64,000 nucleotides of DNA from Methanomicrobiales archaeon HGW-Methanomicrobiales-1 (GTDB taxonomy: Archaea > Halobacteriota > Methanomicrobia > Methanomicrobiales > Methanospirillaceae). The stretch's first letter is position 1. Each line of letters opens with the position of its first letter. The stretch covers positions 486,683-550,682 of the forward strand of contig PGYM01000001.1 in assembly GCA_002839675.1 (NCBI GenBank). The letters run 5' to 3'. The notes under the pieces are model-generated. The model was not told the DNA's origin. It ran no database searches and saw nothing but the letters and a program-made list of their open reading frames with translations. The position numbers and the translations under genes are program-made. This document shows positions 56,469 to 64,000 of the stretch, in pieces.

Positions 56469-58257
56469 CGATCTCGCCAAGCAGCAGCGCAGCATCAGTG
56501 TCGCAGAATTTTTCGAGAAGAACAAACACCTGCTGGGTTTTGATTCTCCCACGCGGGGAGTAATTACCACCATAAAAGAAGCGGTGGACAATGCGCTGGA
56601 TGCCTGCGAAGAAGCGCAGGTACTCCCGGATATTTTCATCAGCATCAAGAAAGTTTCCGGTGATATCTTCCGGATTATCGTTGAGGACAATGGCCCGGGA
56701 ATCGTTCCTGCACAGGTGCCGTTCGTGTTCGGCAAGCTTCTCTACGGTTCCCGGTTCCACCAGATCCGGCAGACGCGCGGGCAGCAGGGTATCGGGATCT
56801 CTGCTGCGGTGCTCTACGCGCAGCTGACCAGCGGTGTCCCCACGGTTGTGATCTCGCGCACCGGCCACAAGGAGCCGGCTTACAAATTTGAGATCCAGAT
56901 CAAGATCGAGACCAATGAACCGGATATCATTTCGCAGCAACCGATCGATTGGGACCGGATTCACGGCACCCGGGTGCAGATCGAGTTCAAGAGCACGATG
57001 TCGGCAAAAAAGAAGCTGCTCGAGTATCTCAAGTATACTTCCATTGTGAATCCCCATGCCCGCTTCCGGGTGGAGCTGGATGATGATGCGTTCACGTTCG
57101 AACGGGTAAGCCAGGAAATCCTCGCGTGCCCGATAGCGGTCAAACCCCACCCGCACGGGATCGAGTTCGGGCAACTCAAACGGATGGCCGTGGCAAGCAA
57201 TGAGAAACTTGCTGATTTCCTGATGGAGAATTTCAGCCGGGTCGGGAAGAAGACTGCACAGGAGATGTGCGATAAGTCCGGCCTGAAGGCGACGGCAAAG
57301 GTATCGGGACTCTCTGCGGATCAACTTAAGGCGCTCCTTGCTGCCATGCAGGATGTCCCGGTACCTCCCCCGCTCACGGTCCAGTGTCTTTCACCCATTG
57401 GTGAGGAACTGATCCGGCGCGGGCTCGATAAGGAGTTCCAGATGGACTTTGTCGGGGCCCGCACGCGGCCCGCATCGGTCTTCTCGGGCCACTCATTCGT
57501 AGTCGAGGCGGCGATAGGGTACGGGGGCAAGCTGCCTTCCGAGGGAAATGCAATTATTCTCCGCTTTGCCAACCGTGTCCCGCTGATGTACCAGCAGGGC
57601 GCGTGCGCAATCACCCAGAGTGTTGCCAACGTGAACTGGAAATCCTATAACCTTTCCCAGCAGGGACTCCCGATGGGACCGGTGCTGATCCTGGTCCATG
57701 TTGCCTCCACCAACATTCCCTTTACCAGCGAAAGCAAGGATGCGATCGCGAGTATTCCTGAGATAGAAAAGGAGATTGTCCTTGCCCTACAGGACCTGGG
57801 ACGGGATCTCAAGCTCTTTGTCTCGCGGCGGGACAAGAATAAAGTAGCCGAAGACCGGGCTCGGGCCGTCTGCGCGATCATTCCGGAGATTGCTGCAAAG
57901 GTGAGCGAGATCGTGGAAAAACCACTGGTCGATACCACGCCCATTGAAGGTAAACTGATGCGCAAGCTGATCGTGAAGAAGGGGACCGTTGATGGCCGGA
58001 TTACGATTGAGCTGAACAATTATACTGCGCATGAGGTGGATGTGTCCATCTACGATATCTCACAGGACGATGCAGCCGATGCCGAGCCCAAGGCAGCATT
58101 CGTGAGCGAGATGGACGGGCAGTTTACGAAAGTCTGGAAGATGGTGATACCCTCCCAGACGGTCTCGCGCGTGATTTATACCGGTAAGGGCGGGGGGCTG
58201 CTCGATATCCGCGGGGTTGACGACAACAAGAAGATGGTGGTGGATCTCGATGTCTAA
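56455..58257 (+). CDS. top6B: DNA topoisomerase VI subunit B
   Basis: A 600-residue ATPase subunit of the archaeal type IIB topoisomerase, which passes one DNA duplex through another. GHKL ATP motifs are EAVDNALDACEEA near residue 42, VEDNGPGIVPAQVPFVFGKL and RGQQGIGISAAVLYAQ. The H2TH and transducer domains follow, with the switch lysine region later (IILRFANRVPLMYQQGA). A TTG start at 56455 is supported by gaggtga 6 bases upstream. top6A follows with 8 bases of overlap, so the heterotetramer subunits are coupled. Confidence 0.96.
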   Translation: MVLADDLAKQQRSISVAEFFEKNKHLLGFDSPTRGVITTIKEAVDNALDACEEAQVLPDIFISIKKVSGDIFRIIVEDNGPGIVPAQVPFVFGKLLYGSRFHQIRQTRGQQGIGISAAVLYAQLTSGVPTVVISRTGHKEPAYKFEIQIKIETNEPDIISQQPIDWDRIHGTRVQIEFKSTMSAKKKLLEYLKYTSIVNPHARFRVELDDDAFTFERVSQEILACPIAVKPHPHGIEFGQLKRMAVASNEKLADFLMENFSRVGKKTAQEMCDKSGLKATAKVSGLSADQLKALLAAMQDVPVPPPLTVQCLSPIGEELIRRGLDKEFQMDFVGARTRPASVFSGHSFVVEAAIGYGGKLPSEGNAIILRFANRVPLMYQQGACAITQSVANVNWKSYNLSQQGLPMGPVLILVHVASTNIPFTSESKDAIASIPEIEKEIVLALQDLGRDLKLFVSRRDKNKVAEDRARAVCAIIPEIAAKVSEIVEKPLVDTTPIEGKLMRKLIVKKGTVDGRITIELNNYTAHEVDVSIYDISQDDAADAEPKAAFVSEMDGQFTKVWKMVIPSQTVSRVIYTGKGGGLLDIRGVDDNKKMVVDLDV

Positions 58258-59338
58258 AGAGGAACTGGAAAGGAAATCGATGGCGGCCCTGCTCAGGATC
58301 GCAAGCGCCTGGTACGACCAGATGAAGGCCGGTGAGATCCCCTCCATCTCGCTGCCCACGCGGACGAAATATAATATCGAATATGATGATGTGAGCGAAG
58401 TCTGGAAATACGGTGACAAGGAGAGCATGCGCACCGCGGCCTCGGCCAAGAGCGCGACGCACCTCCTCAAGATGGCGTACGTGATCGGGTTCATCAAGCA
58501 GCAGCTGAAGGAGAACCGGTCGTCAACACTCAGGGAGATGTATTACATCTCGGAGGGCTGGAAGCGTGCGAAGTTTGGTGCTCAGGAGGAGAGCAATTTC
58601 CTTATTGAGGATCTCGAGATTATCTCTGAAGTTCCGCGCGAGGGGTTCCATCTCCATCCTGAAGAGAATGGTGCCTCTATCTATGGGCCGATGCGGATCC
58701 GGGAAGAGACACGCCGGGGCATGCGGGCGATTCACTGCCAGGATGATGTGGGGCAGGCGGGGTATACAATCCCCAACAATGTCGAGAATATCGAGTTCGT
58801 GGATCACGATGCAAAGTTTGTGATTGCTCTTGAAACGGGTGGTATGTATGACCGTCTTATCGAGAACGGGTTTGATGAGGAGCACAACGCGATTCTTGTG
58901 CACCTGAAGGGTCAGCCGGCGCGCTCGACCCGGCGCATGCTCAACAAGATCAGTACCACGTGGAATCTTCCCGTGATGGTTTTTACTGATGGCGACCCGT
59001 GGTCGTACCGTATCTTTGCCTCGGTTGCGTACGGTTCTATTAAGAGCGCGCACATGTCGGAGCTGCTGGCAACGCCTAAGGCGCAGTTCCTGGGCCTGCA
59101 GCCGAGCGATATCCGGGATTACAATTTGCCGTCCGATAAACTGTCGGACAAGGATGTTGAGGCGTTACATGCGGAGCTGACGGACCCCCGGTTTGCATCG
59201 GAGTACTGGAAGAAGCAGATCAATTTGCAGATCAGCCTGGGGCTGAAGTCTGAACAGCAGGCGTTTGCGGCACGGGGGCTGGACTTTGTTACGAAGAAGT
59301 ATTTGCCGGATAGGTTAAGTGAGATGGGGATAATCTGA
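58250..59338 (+). CDS. top6A: DNA topoisomerase VI subunit A
   Basis: A 362-residue Spo11-like DNA-cleaving subunit. The active tyrosine lies in [11 protein letters not shown] near residue 95 in the winged-helix domain. The Toprim domain has [20 protein letters not shown] with the first acidic residue and [20 protein letters not shown] with the DxD metal site. The start ATG 58250 has ggtgga 5 bases upstream. It ends the hisS-top6B-top6A operon; the next gene begins 94 bases on, at the edge of the glycan cluster. Confidence 0.96.
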   Translation: MSKEELERKSMAALLRIASAWYDQMKAGEIPSISLPTRTKYNIEYDDVSEVWKYGDKESMRTAASAKSATHLLKMAYVIGFIKQQLKENRSSTLREMYYISEGWKRAKFGAQEESNFLIEDLEIISEVPREGFHLHPEENGASIYGPMRIREETRRGMRAIHCQDDVGQAGYTIPNNVENIEFVDHDAKFVIALETGGMYDRLIENGFDEEHNAILVHLKGQPARSTRRMLNKISTTWNLPVMVFTDGDPWSYRIFASVAYGSIKSAHMSELLATPKAQFLGLQPSDIRDYNLPSDKLSDKDVEALHAELTDPRFASEYWKKQINLQISLGLKSEQQAFAARGLDFVTKKYLPDRLSEMGII

Positions 59339-59432
59339 AAATTGAGGATAGCATGAGTTCCGGTGAGATCAATGCCCGGTTGACGTTCGGGGTATGGAGG
59401 GAGCATTTATTATCAGGTTCTGGTGAAATACC

Positions 59433-60473
59433 ATGAGTTCCAGCTATACACTCGGTCTCTTTGCCAACATGTACCCGGCCTTTGATGGGGATTACCGGGG
59501 AATATTCATCGGGCAGATGGTCAGGGATCTGGAATTGAGGAATATTGCCGTGAAAAAGGCGGTAAAGACCTCTTCATCAGTCACCGGGTATGGTCCGTTT
59601 TTCTGGCAATCCCTGTCTCTTGCACGGGATAAGGATCTCGATCTGATACAGGCGGAATATATTCCGCACAGTAGTCTTGTTCCTGCATTATTCAAACGGG
59701 AGGATTGTCCTCTTGTCTTGAAATTTCACGGAGATGACGCCCGGATATATCCTTTTAAAAACCGTTTCAATCGGATGGTTACCTGCACGATGCTCAAGGC
59801 ATCTGCCCATGTAATAACCGGAAGCGAAGAGATGCGGATTATTCTTATCGGGCTTGGAGTACAACCGGAAGATATCTCGACAATTCATACTGGCGTCGAT
59901 GTATCATTTTTCACTCCCCAACCCAAAGAAAAAATCAGACCCTCTCTGGGAGTATTACCGGAATCAACAATTTTCCTTTTTGTCGGCAGACTGCATTCGT
60001 GGAAAGGGATTAGTGAAATCCTTACTGTCGCAAAGCGTTCACCCCATCTTCAGTTTTATTTTGTAGGTCCAGGAACGATTCCATCGCACCCGGGTAATTG
60101 TACCTTTTTGGGCACTCAACCTCCTGAAATGGTGAGAATGTGGATGAATGCAGCAGATTGTTTTCTTCTGCCTACTTATACCGAGTCTGTTCCCACTTCA
60201 GTCATGGAGGCGTTCGCCTGCGGGACACCTGCCATAACCAGTAATGTAGGGGGCTGTCCTGAAATTGTGGCGCCCGGTAATAATGGACTTCTGATTCCAC
60301 CCAGGGATACTCAATCATTGTATGAAGCAGTCGAATGGATGAATAAGAATCCTGAAGCACGGATAAAAATGGGGGAAAATGCCCGTAAAACGGTTCTGGA
60401 CAGGTATGACCATAACATATTGACTGAAAAGCTTATCTGTCTGCATCACCGTCTGATTGACTTGGGGGAATAA
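59433..60473 (+). CDS. GT4-family glycosyltransferase
   Basis: A 346-residue glycosyltransferase with two Rossmann-like halves (GT-B fold). The donor-binding half has FVGRLHSWKGISEILTVAKR near residue 183 and the EX7E signature in ESVPTSVMEAFACGTPAITS near 255. It lacks a signal or membrane helix, so it acts in the cytoplasm, probably adding sugars to a lipid carrier for surface glycans. It is the first gene of a polysaccharide cluster and converges on the next one. The sugar donor cannot be told from sequence. Confidence 0.88.
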   Translation: MSSSYTLGLFANMYPAFDGDYRGIFIGQMVRDLELRNIAVKKAVKTSSSVTGYGPFFWQSLSLARDKDLDLIQAEYIPHSSLVPALFKREDCPLVLKFHGDDARIYPFKNRFNRMVTCTMLKASAHVITGSEEMRIILIGLGVQPEDISTIHTGVDVSFFTPQPKEKIRPSLGVLPESTIFLFVGRLHSWKGISEILTVAKRSPHLQFYFVGPGTIPSHPGNCTFLGTQPPEMVRMWMNAADCFLLPTYTESVPTSVMEAFACGTPAITSNVGGCPEIVAPGNNGLLIPPRDTQSLYEAVEWMNKNPEARIKMGENARKTVLDRYDHNILTEKLICLHHRLIDLGE

Positions 60474-60514
60474 ATTACAATGCATTGGCCATGGATTCTT
60501 ATGGGGATTGGGTA

Positions 60515-61699
60515 TCAAAGATTGAGAAGATCATAGATTTTTTTCTGTGCAACCAGGAGATCAAAATCCTCTCTTGCACGAGAATAGGCATTTTTTGAAA
60601 ATGTCCTTTGCATATCAGTGTCCTGAAGTAACCGGATTATTGCCTGTGCAAGTTTTCCAGAATTATCTTCATCCACAACACAACCGCAGTGGTGTTTTTT
60701 GAAATAGCCTGAAATGAATGAGTCTGATGGTGCATGCACCAGAACAGGCTTTTTTGCTGCAAGATACTCCCCGATTTTTCCTGGTGCGGATGTTTTTATG
60801 ATTTCAGGATAGGGTGAATTGAATGCCAGGGGGAGAAATAAAATGTCCGCGTCGCACTGGACTCCCGGCATCTGGTTGTTGGGGAGGTTTTTATGGATCT
60901 CCACAGGGCCTGAAATATTATTATTTTTCAGGTAACTGATGGACTGGGGCGTGTAGATATGTAATTTCAGATTCGGAATTCCCGTTTTTTTAATTGCAGA
61001 TATCAGGTTGTGGAATGCGGTGAAATGAGCGTCATATATGGCGCCCGTGTAGACAATTTTCAAGTCGCCCGATATGGACGGTTTGTTCCTATCTGCATTT
61101 CGTTCATATTCTGCAAGATCAAACGGGTTATATATTACCATGGCCTGAATGCCGTATTTTTGAAAATATTCTGTCTCCATATATTCGTTGGGGACAATTA
61201 CCTGGGAAGCACCGGCCAGCATTTCCCGCTCTTTCTTTTCAGAAAATTCCATCAGGACCGGATGAGTCCACTGGCGGGAGTAAAAATCGAACGTATAGAG
61301 AACAAATGGGATCCCAAGTTCTTTTCCTGCAAAGAATGCCGCTGGAGGATCGAAAAGATCTCCAGTACATCCAATAATCACTTTGCATTGTTCTTTTTGC
61401 AGAATCTTTTTGAACTGGTATATCCGTAATTTCAGGAGAATCTCAAGCAGTGCGGTCGAATGAATGAGTGATGCTGTTTTAATCAGCAACCGGATAATTT
61501 GGTAATCCGGATGCAAAAAATAGTGTTTTGCTGCAAGTTGCAGTGAACTGGTACCAAGATAATTGTACAGATGGAAATTTTTTAAGGTAATAAGGCAGTA
61601 GTTTTCCGGATCGAATTTCTTGAGTAGATGATAAAGTACGATTGACTGACCTGACTGGGTGGGTGGGAGGCCAAGTGAGATCAGGGCAAATTTTTTCAT
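60515..61699 (-). CDS. Glycosyltransferase (GT-B type)
   Basis: A 394-residue glycosyltransferase. The N-terminus MKKFALISLGLPPTQSGQS has the glycine-rich loop common to GT4 enzymes, and the later LPLAFNSPYPEIIKTSAPGK with IGEYLAAKKPVLVHAP is the donor-phosphate region with the second acidic residue. Base content is more AT-rich than the housekeeping genes, common for glycan clusters. The start ATG 61699 gives the family-like N-terminus; a TTG three codons earlier is possible. The gene is downstream of the epimerase on the same strand. Confidence 0.83.
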   Translation of the reverse strand: MKKFALISLGLPPTQSGQSIVLYHLLKKFDPENYCLITLKNFHLYNYLGTSSLQLAAKHYFLHPDYQIIRLLIKTASLIHSTALLEILLKLRIYQFKKILQKEQCKVIIGCTGDLFDPPAAFFAGKELGIPFVLYTFDFYSRQWTHPVLMEFSEKKEREMLAGASQVIVPNEYMETEYFQKYGIQAMVIYNPFDLAEYERNADRNKPSISGDLKIVYTGAIYDAHFTAFHNLISAIKKTGIPNLKLHIYTPQSISYLKNNNISGPVEIHKNLPNNQMPGVQCDADILFLPLAFNSPYPEIIKTSAPGKIGEYLAAKKPVLVHAPSDSFISGYFKKHHCGCVVDEDNSGKLAQAIIRLLQDTDMQRTFSKNAYSRAREDFDLLVAQKKIYDLLNL

Positions 61700-61731
61700 G
61701 GTGCTCAAAAAGAAATAGAATTACCCTCTCT

Positions 61732-62823
61732 CTATCCGAATACGTGTGAATATCCCAGAACAATTTTCACGATAGTACTGCTGACATCCTGCTTGAGATA
61801 TTCCGGGGGTGCAGCCCATGTCTGGGACTGATACATCACAATCTGCACACATTTAAGGATGGTTTCGTGGTCTGCACCCGACAGGATGTTGCTACCGCAT
61901 TCAAGGGTCTCTGGACGCTCCGTAACATCGCGGATCGTAACATTCGGCACATGGAAAATGCAGCATTCTTCCTGAACTGTTCCGCTGTCGCTTAACACGC
62001 ACAGGGCATCGCGCTCAAGCCTTACAAAATCGAAAAACCCGAAGGGTTCGTTGAACCGGATTGCATCCGGGTCCACATCGATGTTGAATTGACGGATCTT
62101 ATCACGGGTACGCGGGTGAAGGCTGCAGATCACCGGCACTCCGTATTTCTTGCTTATTGTGGTGAATGCCCGGATAAACTCGCGCAGCCGGTGTTCGAGA
62201 TCTACGTTCTCCGCGCGATGGAGTGTGACTAGAACATATTTCTGCTTCTTGATTTTCAGACGTTTCAGGATGTCTGATCGGTTAATTGGATTCTCGTAAT
62301 GGCTGATTACTTCGAGGATCGGGTTTCCTGTAACAAGGATGCGTTCGTTCGGGATCCCTTCCCTGACAAGATTTGCCCGGCTGCGTTCGGTGTACGGGAG
62401 CAGAATGTCGCTGGAATGATCGATGATGCGACGGTTGACTTCCTCAGGAACGCGGTCATCATAACACCGGTTTCCCGCTTCCATGTGAACCACGGGGATC
62501 CTGAGACGTTTGGCAATAATCGCTGACAGGCTGCTGTTGGTGTCCCCCAGTATCAGCACTTTATCAGGTCGCTCTTTTTCCATGACCTTTTCTGTTTCCA
62601 TCAGGATATGAGCTATCTGTTCGCCAAATGTTGCACTTGTTACGCTCAGAAAATAATCCGGTTTCCTTATTTTCAGATCCTCAAAAAAGATGTCGCTTAG
62701 GTTCTTATCGAAATTCTGACCTGTATGAACGAGAATATGGGTACAGTGCGAATCCAGTTTTTCGATAATGCGGCTCAGACGAATAATTTCAGGGCGTGTA
62801 CCCAGAATCGTCATCACTTTCAT
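61732..62823 (-). CDS. wecB: UDP-N-acetylglucosamine 2-epimerase (WecB family)
   Basis: A 363-residue non-hydrolysing UDP-GlcNAc 2-epimerase. It starts MKVMTILGTRPEIIRLS and carries HTGQNFD, GDTNSSLSA, HMEAGNRCYDDRVPEEVNRR and SDSGTVQEECCIF, all conserved family parts. It overlaps the preceding dehydratase gene by 4 bases. With a 4,6-dehydratase and a reductase encoded upstream, it may act last in making a UDP-2-acetamido-2,6-dideoxy-L-hexose (as CapG/FnlC or WbvD do), rather than making UDP-ManNAc. Confidence 0.92.
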   Translation of the reverse strand: MKVMTILGTRPEIIRLSRIIEKLDSHCTHILVHTGQNFDKNLSDIFFEDLKIRKPDYFLSVTSATFGEQIAHILMETEKVMEKERPDKVLILGDTNSSLSAIIAKRLRIPVVHMEAGNRCYDDRVPEEVNRRIIDHSSDILLPYTERSRANLVREGIPNERILVTGNPILEVISHYENPINRSDILKRLKIKKQKYVLVTLHRAENVDLEHRLREFIRAFTTISKKYGVPVICSLHPRTRDKIRQFNIDVDPDAIRFNEPFGFFDFVRLERDALCVLSDSGTVQEECCIFHVPNVTIRDVTERPETLECGSNILSGADHETILKCVQIVMYQSQTWAAPPEYLKQDVSSTIVKIVLGYSHVFG

Positions 62824-63878
62824 CGGAGCAATTCTCCATTTGTTATATGTTGCTCGTTGATCATCAGATCAAATCTCTCCAGTGTTTCTTTGAGCTCCCT
62901 AAAAGTCATGACATTATCATTTGATGAATATTCATGCCCCAATGCAGTTTTTTTATCATCCATGGTGCAGAGTTCCGGAAGGATAGGTTGAATAACGTAG
63001 TAGTTGCCCCGCTCTATTGTCCTGTGTGCTTCTTCTTCGGAAACGAGAATTTCATGGATCTTCTCTCCGGGACGAATTCCGGTTATGACTGTTTCTATCT
63101 TACGATCTTCAATAAGGACCGCTGCAATATCCGTAACTTTTGACGATGGCACTTGTGGGATGTAGGTTTCACCACGTTTTGCATTGCGTAATGCTGCAAA
63201 GATGGTATCTACCGCTTGATCCAGACTCAGTAAAAACCGGGTCATATCCGCTGTTGTGATGGTTACCGGGCCTCCTGCAAGAATTTGTTCATGAAACAGG
63301 GGAATTACTGAACCACGGGACGCAAGTACGTTACCGTACCGCACACAGATAAACCGGGTGCGTGGACAATCAATATTCGCCGTTATAAAAATGCGTTCCT
63401 GGATTGCCTTTGTCATTCCCATGACATTTACCGGTTTGCATGCTTTATCTGTGGATATTCCGACAACGGTCTCGACTGGGATTTTTAATTCGCGAATCGC
63501 GCGAACTATGTTTTCAGGTCCGGAGATGTTTGTCCTGACTGCTTCGTAAGGGAAATATTCACAGGATGGAACCTGTTTTAATGCAGCAGCGTTGAAGACA
63601 ACATCGACTCCCTGAAGTGCAGAACTAACGCTATGGAAATCTCTTACATCCCCGATACGGAATTCGAGAAGTCTGCAGAAATTATTATAGATTATTTCAT
63701 CGGTAGGAGCTTTGCTGTTCAGATAGGAGATCCGCATATCATGCTGTTTTGCCTCGTCGCGGGACAGGACAATAATTTTTTTGGGTGTACCCACTTCCCC
63801 GGAAAGCAAACGGCGGATCAATACTTTACCAAGAGAGCCAGTCCCCCCGGTTACAAGGATGGTTTTATTGCTGAGCAT
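62820..63878 (-). CDS. UDP-GlcNAc 4,6-dehydratase (CapE/FnlA/WbvB-like)
   Basis: A 352-residue extended short-chain dehydrogenase. The NAD-binding loop is LVTGGTGSLGK at residue 8, DVVFNAAALKQVPSCEYFPY and VVGISTDKACKPVNVMGMTK flank the active site, and ADMTRFLLSLDQAVD is typical of inverting UDP-GlcNAc dehydratases. It should convert UDP-GlcNAc to a 4-keto-6-deoxy intermediate, with epimerisation. The ATG at 63878 is chosen; an in-frame ATG at 63899 lies further inside the preceding gene without a ribosome site. It overlaps genes on both sides. Confidence 0.9.
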   Translation of the reverse strand: MLSNKTILVTGGTGSLGKVLIRRLLSGEVGTPKKIIVLSRDEAKQHDMRISYLNSKAPTDEIIYNNFCRLLEFRIGDVRDFHSVSSALQGVDVVFNAAALKQVPSCEYFPYEAVRTNISGPENIVRAIRELKIPVETVVGISTDKACKPVNVMGMTKAIQERIFITANIDCPRTRFICVRYGNVLASRGSVIPLFHEQILAGGPVTITTADMTRFLLSLDQAVDTIFAALRNAKRGETYIPQVPSSKVTDIAAVLIEDRKIETVITGIRPGEKIHEILVSEEEAHRTIERGNYYVIQPILPELCTMDDKKTALGHEYSSNDNVMTFRELKETLERFDLMINEQHITNGELLR

Positions 63879-64000
63879 GTTGTTCCCTGATTGCTGCATA
63901 GGGTGTGGGATCCCGATGCATCTGGTCTATCATATATTCCCATGATGGAATCTTAATGTTTGTTTCTTTTCTGAATTTTTCCGGGTTCAGACTGCGATCG
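63865..64000 (-). CDS. RmlD-like sugar-nucleotide reductase, C-terminal end (partial)
   Basis: Only the last 44 codons are inside the window; the gene continues to the right. The tail reads SLNPEKFRKETNIKIPSWEY and then MIDQMHRDPTPYAA, which resembles the end of dTDP-4-dehydrorhamnose reductase (RmlD) family proteins. It does not show the cupin end of CapF. It overlaps the dehydratase start by 14 bases, so the reductase, dehydratase and epimerase are one unit. Assignment is tentative because the catalytic part is not visible. Confidence 0.55.
   Translation of the reverse strand, partial: DRSLNPEKFRKETNIKIPSWEYMIDQMHRDPTPYAAIREQHAQQ

Overview
The window looks like the chromosome of a hydrogenotrophic methanogen of the order Methanomicrobiales. 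A Methanoregula-like organism fits best, but that name is inference from gene content. Support comes from archaeal informational genes (topoisomerase VI A and B, class I CCA transferase, archaeal NMN adenylyltransferase, archaeal YchF-type GTPase), methanofuran synthesis (MfnB), an FrhB-like F420-dependent subunit, molybdenum nitrogenase genes and archaeal TATA boxes. Coding density is high and many genes overlap by a few bases.

0-19 kb is a nitrogen island. It holds the end of nifE, then nifN, a thioredoxin-like 2Fe-2S ferredoxin, an AnfO-like protein and modABC for molybdate import. Next come an ammonium transporter with its PII protein (amt1-glnK1), a divergent NifI1/NifI2-like PII pair, a second amt-glnK pair on the minus strand, glutamine synthetase, and a glutamate synthase split into three genes plus an FrhB-like electron-input subunit. 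Sites matching the NrpR operator GGAA-N6-TTCC lie just downstream of the TATA boxes of glnA and of an unknown 119-residue gene at 10.8 kb. A one-mismatch version precedes amt1.

19-31 kb carries cca-thpR, a redoxin plus class III ribonucleotide reductase operon, an Hsp20-like/winged-helix pair, envelope proteins, and a bacterial-type amino-acid decarboxylase with an APC antiporter that resembles an acid-resistance system. The reductase lacks the C-terminal zinc and glycyl-radical segment. 31-43 kb is housekeeping: guaB, mfnB, a HisA-like protein, tmk, valS, a DUF92 membrane protein, a lone pyruvate-kinase C-domain protein and a YchF-like GTPase.

43-53 kb is more accessory. It contains small unknown proteins, an AT-rich trypco2-like gene beside about 0.8 kb of G/C-rich hairpin repeats, a CNNM/CorC protein, a bacterial-type RecQ, an orphan ribbon-helix-helix antitoxin and a coiled-coil protein. 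53-59 kb has nadM-larB and the tightly packed hisS-top6B-top6A operon. From 59.4 kb a surface-glycan cluster begins: two glycosyltransferases, a UDP-GlcNAc 2-epimerase, a 4,6-dehydratase and a cut-off RmlD-like reductase.

Two dispersed intergenic repeat families stand out. One is about 230 bp long, with three copies at 9.1, 19.0 and 48.0 kb. The other is a 60-75 bp double-hairpin element, with copies at 19.4, 27.0 and 35.6 kb. No rRNA, tRNA, CRISPR array or intact insertion sequence was recognised.
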